NCBI GenBank assembly: GCA_963813415.1
Contig: CAWEYW010000003.1
Location: 372,001 to 436,000 of the forward strand
Source: CAIWHR01 sp963813415
GTDB taxonomy: Bacteria > Pseudomonadota > Gammaproteobacteria > Burkholderiales > Casimicrobiaceae
Reading direction: 5' to 3'
DNA: 64,000 nucleotides
The notes beneath the pieces are model-generated. The model was not told where the DNA came from and ran no database searches. It worked only from the letters and a program-made list of their open reading frames with translations. Each line of letters starts with the position of its first letter. Position 1 is the stretch's first letter. Positions 7,044-15,766 of the stretch are shown in pieces. Position numbers and translations under genes: made by a program.

Positions 7044-9590
7044 ATGGCGACCCCCTTCAGCAGCGTCCGCGATGCCATGCCGGCGACCGCCACGCCTGAC
7101 GCCAGCGGTGAAGCGTGCGTCGCCTCGGCCGCGCAGTGCTATCACTGCGGCCTGCCCAATCCGCCCGGCGACCGGTGGCATGGCGTGTTTGCCGGCGCCA
7201 GGCGCACATTCTGCTGCGCCGGATGCCTGGGGATCGCGCAGACGATATACGCCGCGGGGCTGGAGACGTTCTATGCGCAGCGCACCGCAGCAGGTGCGCG
7301 CGTCGAGGCCACGGGTCCGCACCAGGACGAATGGTCGGCGTGGGACGACGCGGCGATGCAGGAGGGCGTCGTCCGCCACGGACCCGCGGGGGCCGAGATC
7401 GCGCTGCTGCTCGAGGGGGTGCACTGCAGCGCGTGCACCTGGCTGATCGAGCACTGGCTGTTGCGCGAGCCGGGCGTGCGCGAGGTGAGCGTCAATTACG
7501 CAACGCGCCGGGCACGGGTCGTATGGGACCCGGCCGAGCGCGTGCTGTCCGATCTCCTGCGCGCGATCCTGCGCATCGGCTATCGCGCTTTTCCGTACGA
7601 TCCCGCGCGACGCGAGGCACTGGCGCGCCGGGAGGGCCGTGCGCTGCTGCTGCGGACTGCCGTTGCCCTCCTTGCGATGATGCAGGTGATGATGTTCGCG
7701 GTGCCGGCCTATCTCGGCGACGGTGGCGTCGAGCCGCTGCACCAGCGTCTCCTGGACTGGGCGAGCCTCACGCTCACGTTTCCGGCCGTGACCTATTGCG
7801 CCTGGCCGTTTTTCCGTGGTGCGTGGCGCGACGTGCGCATGCGCCGGCTGGGCATGGACGTGCCGATCGCACTCGGACTCGCGGCCGCGTTTGCGGCGAG
7901 CGTCTGGGCGACCGTGTCCGGAGTGGGGACGACCTACTACGATTCCGTCACCATGTTCATCGCGCTGCTGCTCGTGGCGCGCTATGCGGAATTCCACGTG
8001 CGCCGCCGTGCCGGCGATGCGATCGAAGGCGTGGCGCGCGTGCGCCCGGCCGTCGCCGATCGACTCGTCCAATGGCCCGCGACCGATGCCACTGCCACGG
8101 TCACGGCGGCGTCGCTGCAGCCGGACGACATGGTGCTCGTGCGTGCGGGTGCGGTGGTCCCTGCGGACGGGATCGTGCTGGAGGGGCATTGCCACGTCGA
8201 AGAAGCGATGCTCACCGGTGAGGCGCGTCCGTGCGCGAAGGAGCCCGGCAGCCGCTTGCTGGCGGGCAGTGTTGCACGCGACGGCGCGCTGGTCATGCGC
8301 GTCACGGCGGCAGGCGATGCGACGCGTCTGGCTGCCGTCGAGCGGCTCGTGCAGCGTGCAGCGTGCGAGCGGCCGCGCGTGGCGCGTCTGGCCGACCTGG
8401 TCGCCAGCCGTTTCGTGACCACGCTCCTGGCGATCGCGGCACTGACTGGCGTTGTGTGGTGGATCATCGACCCGGGGCAGACGCTGACCGTGGTGTTTGC
8501 GGTGCTCGCGGTGTCGTGCCCGTGCGCGCTGTCGCTCGCCACGCCGGCGGCACTGTCCGCGGCGGCCGGCGCGCTGACGCGGCGCGGGGTGGTGATCACG
8601 CGCCCCGATACGTTGGAAACGCTCACCCGCATCACGCACGTGGTGTTCGACAAGACGGGCACCCTCACCTCAGGGCGCATCGCGCTCCTTGGCACGTGGC
8701 CGGTGGGCGGGCGCAGGGGCGCGGACATGCTGGCGCTTGCGGCTGGCCTGGAGCGGCAGTCCGAGCATCCACTCGCGACGACGCTCGTGCGCGCGGCCGC
8801 GGGATTGCCCCAGGTCGAGGTGCGTGCGCCACGGGTGGTACCCGGTGAAGGCGTGGAAGGCAGCATCGATGGACGGCTGGTGCGCATCGGGCGCTTCTCG
8901 TTCGTCGCTGACCTCGCCGGGACGCAACCGCAGGTGCCCGACGGAGTCGATGCGGCGGCAACGCTGGTGGCGCTCGGCGATGCCGGTGGGGTGCTGGCGG
9001 TGTTTGCCTTCGGCGATCATCTTCGTCCCGGCGCCGCGGCCCTGATCGACCGTCTGCACGCGATGGGTCTGTCGACGATGCTGCTGTCCGGCGATCGCAC
9101 CCCTGCGGTCGAGGCATTGCGGGCAACGTTGCATATCGGTGCTGCGCAAGGCGACGCGCTGCCCGACGTCAAGCGCACGACCATCGCGACGCTGCAGGCA
9201 GCGGGTGCCGTGGTCGCCATGGTCGGCGACGGCGTCAACGACGCGCCGTCGCTCGCGCAGGCGGCAGTCTCGTTCAGCCTGGGCAGCGCAACCCCGCTGG
9301 CGCAATGGACCGCGGACGTCGTGGTGCTCGCCGATGAACTCGCATGCATCGCCGAGACCGTCGTGCAGGCGCGCGGTGCGATGCGCATCGTCCGGCAGAA
9401 CCTCGCCTGGGCATTCGCGTACAACTTGGTTGCCATTCCCGCGGCCGCATTCGGCTACGTGACGCCACTGCTTGCGGCGGCAGGGATGTCGGTATCGTCG
9501 ATCGCCGTGATCCTCAACGCGCTGCGAGCCGCGCGCAGCAAGGCCGCGCGCCCGAAGCCGGGTGACGTCGTGGCCTCTGCGGCGGCGTAG
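7044..9590 (+). CDS. ccoI: Copper-transporting P1B-type ATPase for cbb3 oxidase assembly
   Basis: An 848-residue heavy-metal P-type ATPase. The N-terminal cysteine-rich part (CYHC about residues 32-35, FCCAGC near 57-61) is typical of CcoI/FixI. A heavy-metal-associated domain follows with C128-SA-C131. The membrane core has the metal-path motif C492-P-C494, the phosphorylation site D536-KTGT and the hinge G728-DGVNDAP. CcoI exports copper needed to build the CuB centre of cbb3 oxidase rather than for resistance. The frame is open back to 6894, but the family start and the promoter support ATG 7044. ccoS follows after 28 bases and ccoNOQP after that. Confidence 0.93.
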   Translation: MATPFSSVRDAMPATATPDASGEACVASAAQCYHCGLPNPPGDRWHGVFAGARRTFCCAGCLGIAQTIYAAGLETFYAQRTAAGARVEATGPHQDEWSAWDDAAMQEGVVRHGPAGAEIALLLEGVHCSACTWLIEHWLLREPGVREVSVNYATRRARVVWDPAERVLSDLLRAILRIGYRAFPYDPARREALARREGRALLLRTAVALLAMMQVMMFAVPAYLGDGGVEPLHQRLLDWASLTLTFPAVTYCAWPFFRGAWRDVRMRRLGMDVPIALGLAAAFAASVWATVSGVGTTYYDSVTMFIALLLVARYAEFHVRRRAGDAIEGVARVRPAVADRLVQWPATDATATVTAASLQPDDMVLVRAGAVVPADGIVLEGHCHVEEAMLTGEARPCAKEPGSRLLAGSVARDGALVMRVTAAGDATRLAAVERLVQRAACERPRVARLADLVASRFVTTLLAIAALTGVVWWIIDPGQTLTVVFAVLAVSCPCALSLATPAALSAAAGALTRRGVVITRPDTLETLTRITHVVFDKTGTLTSGRIALLGTWPVGGRRGADMLALAAGLERQSEHPLATTLVRAAAGLPQVEVRAPRVVPGEGVEGSIDGRLVRIGRFSFVADLAGTQPQVPDGVDAAATLVALGDAGGVLAVFAFGDHLRPGAAALIDRLHAMGLSTMLLSGDRTPAVEALRATLHIGAAQGDALPDVKRTTIATLQAAGAVVAMVGDGVNDAPSLAQAAVSFSLGSATPLAQWTADVVVLADELACIAETVVQARGAMRIVRQNLAWAFAYNLVAIPAAAFGYVTPLLAAAGMSVSSIAVILNALRAARSKAARPKPGDVVASAAA

Positions 9591-9618
9591 CGCAGGTGGG
9601 GCCGCGCCCGCGTCGGTC

Positions 9619-9828
9619 ATGGAAATCCTCATCCTGCTGATCCCGCTGTCGGTGGTGCTCGCACTGCTCGTCGGCGCCGCGTTCTGGTGGTCGGTGAAGA
9701 GCGGCCAGTTCGACGATCTCGAAGGTCCTGCGCACCGCATCCTCACCGACGACGATACGTCCGACGTGATCCCGGACGACGCGGCCCGACGACGCGCTTC
9801 CGGCGACGACGCACCGCCCGCCGTTTGA
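9619..9828 (+). CDS. ccoS: cbb3 oxidase maturation protein CcoS
   Basis: A 69-residue small protein with one N-terminal transmembrane helix (MEILILLIPLSVVLALLVGAAF) and the family signature WWSVKSGQFDDLEGPAHRIL. CcoS is needed for insertion of the redox cofactors into cbb3 oxidase. The start at MEILI was chosen over a longer frame because the family begins there. The C-terminal 20 residues are acidic and variable. Its stop codon lies inside the FNR palindrome that drives ccoN. Confidence 0.92.
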   Translation: MEILILLIPLSVVLALLVGAAFWWSVKSGQFDDLEGPAHRILTDDDTSDVIPDDAARRRASGDDAPPAV

Positions 9829-9866
9829 CCTCAGTCAAGTCGCCGCACCGCACGCCCCGATAGCAT
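9825..9866 (+). promoter_or_regulatory. FNR-activated promoter of ccoNOQP
   Basis: TTGAC-CTCA-GTCAA at 9825-9838 is an FNR/Anr-type palindrome overlapping the ccoS stop codon. TAGCAT at 9861-9866 is a fitting -10 box. The predicted start near 9873 puts the palindrome centre at about -41.5, the class II position. The 5' untranslated region would be about 132 bases. Confidence 0.75.
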
Positions 9867-10004
9867 CACTGCAGCACTACGCAAAGCAATCGCTTCCATG
9901 CGATCGCTGCGCGCGCCCATCACTGCCCTGGCCGGTGGCCGCCGGTCCTTTCGGGGGAATTGCTCGCACGCCGAGCGCAGACGTCGCCAACATGGAGTTC
10001 CGCA

Positions 10005-11453
10005 ATGACTGAGCCGAGCAGCGCGGCAGCGACATTCAATTACAAGGTCGTCCGCCAGTTTTCCATCGCGACGGTGGTCTGGGGCGTCGTCGGCATGCTG
10101 GTCGGCGTCATCATCGCCGCGCAACTCCTGTGGCCCGAGCTCAATTTCGACATCCCGTGGCTGTCCTACGGCCGCCTGCGGCCGCTGCACACGAACGCCG
10201 TGATCTTCGCGTTCGGCGGCTGCGGCCTCTTCGCGACCTCCTACTACGTCGTCCAGCGAACCTGCCAGGTGCGGCTGCTCTCCGACGGGCTGGCCGCGTT
10301 CACCTTCTGGGGCTGGCAGGCGGTCATCGTGCTCGCTGCGATCACGCTGCCGCTCGGCTACACCAGCGGCAAGGAATACGCCGAGCTCGAGTGGCCCATC
10401 GATCTGCTGATCGCGGTCGTCTGGGTGTCGTACGCGGTCGTGTTCTTCGGCACGATCATGAAGCGCAAGACGCCGCACATCTACGTCGCCAACTGGTTCT
10501 TCGGCGCCTACATCCTCACGATCGCGCTGCTGCACATCGTCAACAGCGCCGAGATCCCCGTCTCCTTCTGGCCGATGAAGTCGTACTCGGCCTATGCCGG
10601 CGTGCAGGACGCGATGGTGCAGTGGTGGTACGGCCACAATGCCGTCGGGTTCTTCCTGACGGCGGGCTTCCTCGGGATCATGTACTACTTCGTCCCGAAG
10701 CAGGCGGGGCGTCCCGTGTACTCGTACCGCCTGTCGGTGGTGCACTTCTGGGCGCTGATCTTCACGTACATGTGGGCGGGCCCGCACCACCTGCACTACA
10801 CCGCGCTGCCCGACTGGACGCAGTCCCTCGGCATGCTGTTCTCGCTGATCCTGCTCGCGCCGTCTTGGGGCGGCATGATCAACGGCATCATGACGCTCTC
10901 GGGTGCGTGGCACAAACTGCGCGAAGACCCGATCCTCAAGTTCCTCGTGGTGTCGCTCTCGTTCTACGGCATGAGCACGTTCGAGGGCCCGATGATGTCC
11001 ATCAAGACGGTGAACGCGCTGTCGCACTACACCGACTGGACCATCGGCCACGTGCACTCGGGTGCGCTCGGCTGGGTGGCATTCATCACCATCGGCGCGA
11101 TGTACTACCTGATCCCGCGCATGTTCGGGAAGGTGAACATGTTCTCCACCAAGCTCATCACGCTCCACTTCTGGATCGCGACGATCGGCGTCGTGCTCTA
11201 CATAACATCGATGTGGATCGCGGGCGTGATGCAGGGCCTCATGTGGCGCGCGGTGAACCCGGACGGCACCCTGACCTACGCGTTCGTCGAGGGCGTCAAG
11301 GCGACGTACCCGTTCTACGCGATCCGGCTGCTGGGCGGCGTGCTGTTCTTCAGCGGGATGCTGATCATGGCCTACAACGTCATCCGCACCATCGCCGGCA
11401 GCAAGGCGGTCGAAGCGCCGATCCCGGCGCTCGGCGCGCCGGTGCACGCGTGA
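10005..11453 (+). CDS. ccoN: cbb3-type cytochrome c oxidase subunit I
   Basis: 482 residues, the catalytic heme-copper subunit. Twelve transmembrane segments are expected; the family motifs PLHTNAVIFAFGG (heme ligand region), WYGHNAVGFFLTAGFLG and MYYFVPKQAGRPVYSYRL (active site area), WAGPHHLHYTALPDW (CuB histidines) and HVHSGALGWVAF (heme histidines) are all present. It reduces oxygen to water at low oxygen tension and pumps protons. The ATG at 10005 has GGAG eight bases upstream; an earlier in-frame start at 9960 adds a non-conserved head. First gene of ccoNOQP. Confidence 0.97.
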   Translation: MTEPSSAAATFNYKVVRQFSIATVVWGVVGMLVGVIIAAQLLWPELNFDIPWLSYGRLRPLHTNAVIFAFGGCGLFATSYYVVQRTCQVRLLSDGLAAFTFWGWQAVIVLAAITLPLGYTSGKEYAELEWPIDLLIAVVWVSYAVVFFGTIMKRKTPHIYVANWFFGAYILTIALLHIVNSAEIPVSFWPMKSYSAYAGVQDAMVQWWYGHNAVGFFLTAGFLGIMYYFVPKQAGRPVYSYRLSVVHFWALIFTYMWAGPHHLHYTALPDWTQSLGMLFSLILLAPSWGGMINGIMTLSGAWHKLREDPILKFLVVSLSFYGMSTFEGPMMSIKTVNALSHYTDWTIGHVHSGALGWVAFITIGAMYYLIPRMFGKVNMFSTKLITLHFWIATIGVVLYITSMWIAGVMQGLMWRAVNPDGTLTYAFVEGVKATYPFYAIRLLGGVLFFSGMLIMAYNVIRTIAGSKAVEAPIPALGAPVHA

Positions 11454-11496
11454 TCGAGGGACACGTGCCCGACATGCCCGACCCAGGAGCCCATGC

Positions 11497-12111
11497 ATGA
11501 AGCTCAACCAGGAACTCATCGAACGCAACATCGGCTGGATGATCGTGCTGATCGTGCTGGTCGTGAGCGTCGGCGGTCTCGTCGAGATCGTGCCGCTGTA
11601 CTTCCAGAAGTCGACGACCGAGCCCGTGGCCGGCGTGAAGCCGTACACCGCCTTGCAGCTCACCGGGCGCGACGTGTACCTGCGCGAGGGCTGCTACAAC
11701 TGCCATTCGCAGATGATCCGTCCGTTCCGCGCCGAGACGGAGCGTTACGGCCATTACTCGGTGGCGGGCGAGTTCGTCTACGACCACCCGTTCCAGTGGG
11801 GCAGCAAACGCACCGGGCCGGATCTCGCGCGCGTCGGCACCAAGTACTCGGACGAATGGCATCGCACGCACCTCAACAACCCGCGCGACGTGGTGCCGGA
11901 ATCCAACATGCCGGGTTACCCATGGCTGGCGAAATCGCCGGCCGATGCGGGATCGATCCAGGCCAGGATGACCGCGCTGCGCCGCGTCGGGGTGCCGTAC
12001 ACGGACGAGGACATTGCCAAGGCGCCTGCGGCGCTTGCCGGGCATACCGAGGAGGACGCGCTCGTCGCCTACCTGCAGAACCTCGGTCTCGCGATGAAGA
12101 ACACGAGGTAG
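11497..12111 (+). CDS. ccoO: cbb3-type cytochrome c oxidase subunit II (mono-heme)
   Basis: 204 residues with one N-terminal membrane anchor (about residues 12-34) and a periplasmic cytochrome c domain. The heme-binding motif is C66-YN-C69-H70, followed by the family signature SQMIRPFRAETERYGHYSVAGE. ESNMPGYPWL probably supplies the axial methionine. The start is ATG 11497, 43 bases after ccoN. It passes electrons from CcoP to CcoN. ccoQ follows after 2 bases. Confidence 0.97.
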   Translation: MKLNQELIERNIGWMIVLIVLVVSVGGLVEIVPLYFQKSTTEPVAGVKPYTALQLTGRDVYLREGCYNCHSQMIRPFRAETERYGHYSVAGEFVYDHPFQWGSKRTGPDLARVGTKYSDEWHRTHLNNPRDVVPESNMPGYPWLAKSPADAGSIQARMTALRRVGVPYTDEDIAKAPAALAGHTEEDALVAYLQNLGLAMKNTR

Positions 12112-12113
12112 CC

Positions 12114-12299
12114 ATGAACTGGTTCAACTTTGTTGCCAGCAGCACGACGGTCCTGAGCTTCCTGCTGTTCCTCGGGATCGTCAGGTGGGCGTGGAGCGCG
12201 CGCCGGCAGGCCGCGTTCGCCGAAGCGGCAGGCGCGCCGTTTGCGCTGCCCGATGAAGTGACGCCGGCCGATGCGCCTGCGATGGAGCGGCAGTCATGA
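12114..12299 (+). CDS. ccoQ: cbb3 oxidase small subunit CcoQ
   Basis: A 61-residue single-span protein beginning MNWFNFVASSTTVLSFLLFLG and followed by WAWSARRQAAFAEAA, typical of CcoQ (FixQ). It stabilises the core complex. Its ATG lies 2 bases after the ccoO stop, and its stop overlaps the ccoP start as ATGA. This confirms a tightly coupled operon. Confidence 0.93.
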   Translation: MNWFNFVASSTTVLSFLLFLGIVRWAWSARRQAAFAEAAGAPFALPDEVTPADAPAMERQS

Positions 12300-13270
12300 G
12301 CGATTTCACCTCCGATTTCTGGAACTGGTACGTGATCGTCTTCACGCTGGCTTCGATCGCGTACTGCGCGTGGCTGTTGTGGAAGATGAGCAAGGCGAAG
12401 CTGCCCGCCGGCCAGACCGTGCAGGACGCCGGGGCGGCGCCGGGGAAGGGCGCCGAGCTCACCGGACACGTATGGGACGGCGACCTCGCCGAATACAACA
12501 ACCCGCTGCCGCGCTGGTGGATGTGGCTGTTCTGGATCACGATCGTCTTCGCGCTCGGCTATCTCGCGCTCTACCCGGGACTTGGCCGCATGAAGGGAGC
12601 GCTCGACTGGACATCGCGGTCGGCCTACGAGCAGGAAAGCGCGCAGGCCGACGCGCGGGCGAAGCCGCTGTACGACAAATACCTGGCCATGGACCTGAAG
12701 CAGGTCGCCGTCGATCCGCAGGCGCACGCCATGGGCGAGCGCCTGTTCCTCAACAACTGCGCGCAATGCCACGGCTCCGACGCCGGGGGCTCGCGGGGCT
12801 TTCCCAATCTGCGCGACGACGACTGGCTCTACGGTGGCGAGCCGGATGCGATCAAGCTCAGCATCATGAACGGTCGCAACGGCGTGATGCCGCCGCTCGG
12901 ACCGGCACTGGGCGAAGAGAACGTGCGCAACGTCGTTGCCTACGTGCGCTCGCTCTCGGGATTGCCCAGCGATGGCCTGAAGGCGCAGCTCGGCAAGGCG
13001 GTGTTCGCGCAGAACTGCGCGGCCTGCCACGGACCCGAAGGCAAGGGCAACCAGGCGATCGGTTCGCCCAACCTGACCGACAAGGTCTGGCTGTACGGCA
13101 GCTCGGAGCAGACGATCACCGAAACGGTGATGAAAGGCCGCGGCTCACCGTCCATGACGGAAGGACAGAGCGTGATGCCCGCGTGGGGCCCCAAGCTCGG
13201 CGAAGGCAAGGTGCAGGTGCTTGCGGCGTATGTGTGGAGCCTCTCGCACCAAACTGCCGCCGCCAAATAG
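12296..13270 (+). CDS. ccoP: cbb3 oxidase di-heme cytochrome c subunit III
   Basis: 324 residues. Two transmembrane helices (about residues 10-30 and 73-93) flank a cytoplasmic loop. This is the two-helix form of CcoP, with DLAEYNNPLPRWW before the second helix. Two periplasmic cytochrome c domains carry C155-AQ-CH and C241-AA-CH. Methionine ligands are likely in GVMPPLG and SVMPAWG. It accepts electrons from soluble cytochromes. The gene ends just before a strong terminator that closes ccoNOQP. Confidence 0.97.
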   Translation: MSDFTSDFWNWYVIVFTLASIAYCAWLLWKMSKAKLPAGQTVQDAGAAPGKGAELTGHVWDGDLAEYNNPLPRWWMWLFWITIVFALGYLALYPGLGRMKGALDWTSRSAYEQESAQADARAKPLYDKYLAMDLKQVAVDPQAHAMGERLFLNNCAQCHGSDAGGSRGFPNLRDDDWLYGGEPDAIKLSIMNGRNGVMPPLGPALGEENVRNVVAYVRSLSGLPSDGLKAQLGKAVFAQNCAACHGPEGKGNQAIGSPNLTDKVWLYGSSEQTITETVMKGRGSPSMTEGQSVMPAWGPKLGEGKVQVLAAYVWSLSHQTAAAK

Positions 13271-13278
13271 ACTCCTCC

Positions 13279-13320
13279 CCGGCTGCGGCAGCGAACGACT
13301 GTCGCGGCCGGCTTTTTTTT
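13279..13320 (+). terminator. Rho-independent terminator after ccoP
   Basis: A 13-base-pair stem (arms 13279-13291 and 13299-13311, two G-U pairs) with a 7-base loop, followed by C and eight T residues. It ends 26 bases before the ccoG start, so ccoG either has its own promoter or depends on read-through. Confidence 0.9.
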
Positions 13321-13345
13321 CTGGTGCAACATCACCGCGGACACC

Positions 13346-14836
13346 GTGGCAGCCTCGCAAAAAACCATTCCGATCGCGGCGGCGACCGCCCCGACGAGCA
13401 GCGCAGCGCCCGTCGAGGAAGTTGCGCTCTACGAGATCCGCAAGAAAATCTATCCGCGCGCCGTGCACGGCGTTTTCGCGCGCTGGCGCTGGACGCTCGT
13501 CATCCTGACCCAGCTCCTGTTCTACGGCCTTCCCTGGCTGCACTGGAACGATCGCCAGGCCGTGCTATTCGACCTCGCCGCCCGCAAGTTCTATCTGTTC
13601 GGGCTCGTGTTCTGGCCCCAGGACGTGATCTACCTCGCCGTGCTGCTCATCATTGCGGCGCTGTCGCTGTTCCTGTTCACGGCCATCGCCGGACGGCTGT
13701 GGTGCGGCTACGCCTGCCCGCAGACCGTGTACACCGAGATCTTCCTGTGGGTCGAGCGCAAGATCGAAGGCGACCGCGTGGCGCGCATGCGGCTCGATGC
13801 GGCGCCGTTCTCGCTCGAAAAGCTGGTGCTCAAGGCGTTCAAGCACATCGCGTGGCTGATGATCGCCCTGTGGACCGGCTACACGTTCGTCGGCTACTTC
13901 ACGCCCATTCACGATCTCGGGATCAGGTCGATCACGTGGCAGCTCGGGCCCTGGGAGGCGTTCTGGATCCTGTTCTACGGCTTCGCGACGTACGGCAACG
14001 CAGGCTTCATGCGCGAGCAGGTGTGCAAGTACATGTGCCCGTACGCGCGCTTCCAGTCGGTGATGTTCGACGCCGACACCCTCGTCATCACGTACGACGC
14101 AGCACGCGGGGAACCGCGGGGTGCGCGCAGTCGCAAGGCCGATCCGGCGCAGGCGGGCCTCGGCCATTGCGTCGACTGCAACATCTGCGTACAGGTGTGC
14201 CCGACGGGCATCGACATCCGCAAGGGGCTGCAGTACGACTGCATCGGCTGCGCGGCCTGCATCGACGGCTGCGACCAGGTCATGGCCAAGATGGGATATC
14301 CGGCGGGTTTGATCCGCTACACCACCGAGAACGCGCTCGCCCGCGGCTTCGATGCGCCCATGATCCTGAAGCGGGTGTTTCGCCCGCGGACCCTGATCTA
14401 TCTCGCCGTGCTCGTGGCGATCGTCAGCGTCGCCGGTGTCGCGCTTTATGAGCGCAATCCGCTGAAGGTCGACGTGATCCGCGATCGCGGTGCGCTCTCC
14501 CGCGAAGTGGAGGCCGGGGTGATCGAGAACGTCTACCGCCTGCAGATCATGAATACCGACGAGACGCAGCGCGCCTTCAGAATCGAGGCGAGCGGCATCG
14601 AGGGTGTGAAGGTGGTCGGCGTCCCGGAGATCGTCACCGTCGATGCCGCGGGAACCCGGCTCGTCCCCTTCCGGCTGCAAGCGCCCGCAGAGGCCGAGGA
14701 CCGGGACCGAGGCGAGCACCGCGATCAGGACCGCGACGGGCATGCGAAGTCGCGCCGCGTCGAGATCATCGTGCAGGCGGTCGATGAACCCTCCATCATT
14801 CGCCGTGAGCGCTCGAGCTTCGTCTTTCCGCGATAG
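13346..14836 (+). CDS. ccoG: cbb3 assembly iron-sulfur membrane protein CcoG
   Basis: 496 residues, FixG/RdxA family, a membrane ferredoxin-like cupric reductase for CuB assembly. Visible features are the WCGYACPQTVYTEIFLWVER signature, several transmembrane segments, and two 4Fe-4S motifs (CVDCNICVQVCP and CIGCAACIDGC). A C-terminal immunoglobulin-like domain follows from about residue 375. The start is a GTG at 13346, the only plausible one after the upstream terminator. A highly charged, Arg/Asp-rich stretch (EDRDRGEHRDQDRDGHAK, bases about 14695-14750) interrupts the C-terminal domain and looks like an inserted low-complexity segment. ccoH follows 9 bases later. Confidence 0.93.
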   Translation: MAASQKTIPIAAATAPTSSAAPVEEVALYEIRKKIYPRAVHGVFARWRWTLVILTQLLFYGLPWLHWNDRQAVLFDLAARKFYLFGLVFWPQDVIYLAVLLIIAALSLFLFTAIAGRLWCGYACPQTVYTEIFLWVERKIEGDRVARMRLDAAPFSLEKLVLKAFKHIAWLMIALWTGYTFVGYFTPIHDLGIRSITWQLGPWEAFWILFYGFATYGNAGFMREQVCKYMCPYARFQSVMFDADTLVITYDAARGEPRGARSRKADPAQAGLGHCVDCNICVQVCPTGIDIRKGLQYDCIGCAACIDGCDQVMAKMGYPAGLIRYTTENALARGFDAPMILKRVFRPRTLIYLAVLVAIVSVAGVALYERNPLKVDVIRDRGALSREVEAGVIENVYRLQIMNTDETQRAFRIEASGIEGVKVVGVPEIVTVDAAGTRLVPFRLQAPAEAEDRDRGEHRDQDRDGHAKSRRVEIIVQAVDEPSIIRRERSSFVFPR

Positions 14837-14845
14837 GACCGTGCC

Positions 14846-15364
14846 ATGAATGCGAATGCCCTCTCCTCGCCGGCGCCCGCAGTGCCGTGGCACCGGCAGC
14901 GGTGGCCCTGGCTGTTGATGCTCGGGCCTGCGGTGGTCGTGGTTGCTGGGCTCTTCACCGCGTGGCTCGCCGTGCACAGCGACGACGGCATGGTGGCGGC
15001 GGACTACTACAGGCGCGGGCTGCTGATCAACCGCGATATCGCGAAGACCACGCGCGGCGCAGCGATCGGCGCGGTCGCGACCTTCGCCGGCGACGGCGAA
15101 GTGCGCGTGAGCATTTCCGGAGTGGCAGCGGCGAGTGCCGCGCCGGCGGCGCTCACGCTGCGTCTCGTCCATCCCACGCGCGCCGGGCTCGACCACAGCG
15201 TGGCGCTGCGGGCATCGGCGGACGGGACGTACATCGGAAGCATGCCGGCGATCGCTGCAGGGCGCTGGCTCGTGACGGTCGAAAGCGATACGTGGCGCCT
15301 GCCGACGATCGAGGTGACGGCGCCGTTTCCCGAGCTGAGGCTGGGCGCCGCGCCGTCACGCTGA
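14846..15364 (+). CDS. ccoH: FixH/CcoH family cbb3 assembly protein
   Basis: 172 residues: one N-terminal transmembrane helix (WPWLLMLGPAVVVVAGLFTA) followed by the family signature AWLAVHSDDGMVAADYYRRG and a periplasmic beta-rich domain with GRWLVTVESDTWRLP. FixH proteins stabilise early cbb3 assembly intermediates together with CcoI. The gene lies 9 bases after ccoG and 43 bases before a small membrane protein gene, in the usual ccoGHIS group, although ccoIS stand upstream here. Confidence 0.9.
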   Translation: MNANALSSPAPAVPWHRQRWPWLLMLGPAVVVVAGLFTAWLAVHSDDGMVAADYYRRGLLINRDIAKTTRGAAIGAVATFAGDGEVRVSISGVAAASAAPAALTLRLVHPTRAGLDHSVALRASADGTYIGSMPAIAAGRWLVTVESDTWRLPTIEVTAPFPELRLGAAPSR

Positions 15365-15407
15365 GCCGCGCAGAACCGCATCGCGAAAGCCATCAGGAGA
15401 ACGACGC

Positions 15408-15743
15408 ATGTCGCACACCAATCTCGCGCAACGGATCATGTGGGTGCTGTGGCCGGCATTCCTCGTCGCCGGTATCGCGGAGACGCTGTTCTTCACACTG
15501 TTCGACCCGCTGGACCTGCACTTCTTCGGCGCGACGCTCGAGCTGTCGCGCCAGGCGATCTATACCATCGGGTTTTTCGCATTCTGGACGCTGTGCATCG
15601 CGTCGTCGGCGCTGACGGTGTTCCTCGAGCGCTCGCCGTGGGAGGCGAACCGCTGTCCGCTCGACGCCGAAGGTCGCCCGGTGGGCTGCCCCAAGCGGGC
15701 CGTGGTGATGCCTGGCGCGGAGAAGGGCTTGCGCGCGGAATGA
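15408..15743 (+). CDS. Small membrane protein of the cco cluster
   Basis: 111 residues with two predicted transmembrane helices (MWVLWPAFLVAGIAETLFFTLF and QAIYTIGFFAFWTLCIASSALTVFL). A cysteine-containing tail follows (EANRCPLDAEGRPVGCPKRA). The family is unnamed, but I recall similar proteins beside ccoGH and fnr in betaproteobacteria. The paired cysteines could bind metal or form a disulphide, but this is only a suggestion. It ends 23 bases from the convergent fnr gene. The start has GGAGAACGACGC upstream. Confidence 0.7.
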   Translation: MSHTNLAQRIMWVLWPAFLVAGIAETLFFTLFDPLDLHFFGATLELSRQAIYTIGFFAFWTLCIASSALTVFLERSPWEANRCPLDAEGRPVGCPKRAVVMPGAEKGLRAE

Positions 15744-15766
15744 TCCCGCGCCGGCGCCGGAGATGG

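Noticed and set aside
6144..8639. Extension of the proS frame through usp and ccoI
   Set aside because: ProS starts at 6143 with the family N-terminus; the extension is antisense to two well-supported genes.
12271..14451. 726-codon frame overlapping ccoP and ccoG
   Set aside because: Arg/Ala-rich out-of-frame shadow; the true ccoP and ccoG frames carry heme and Fe-S motifs.
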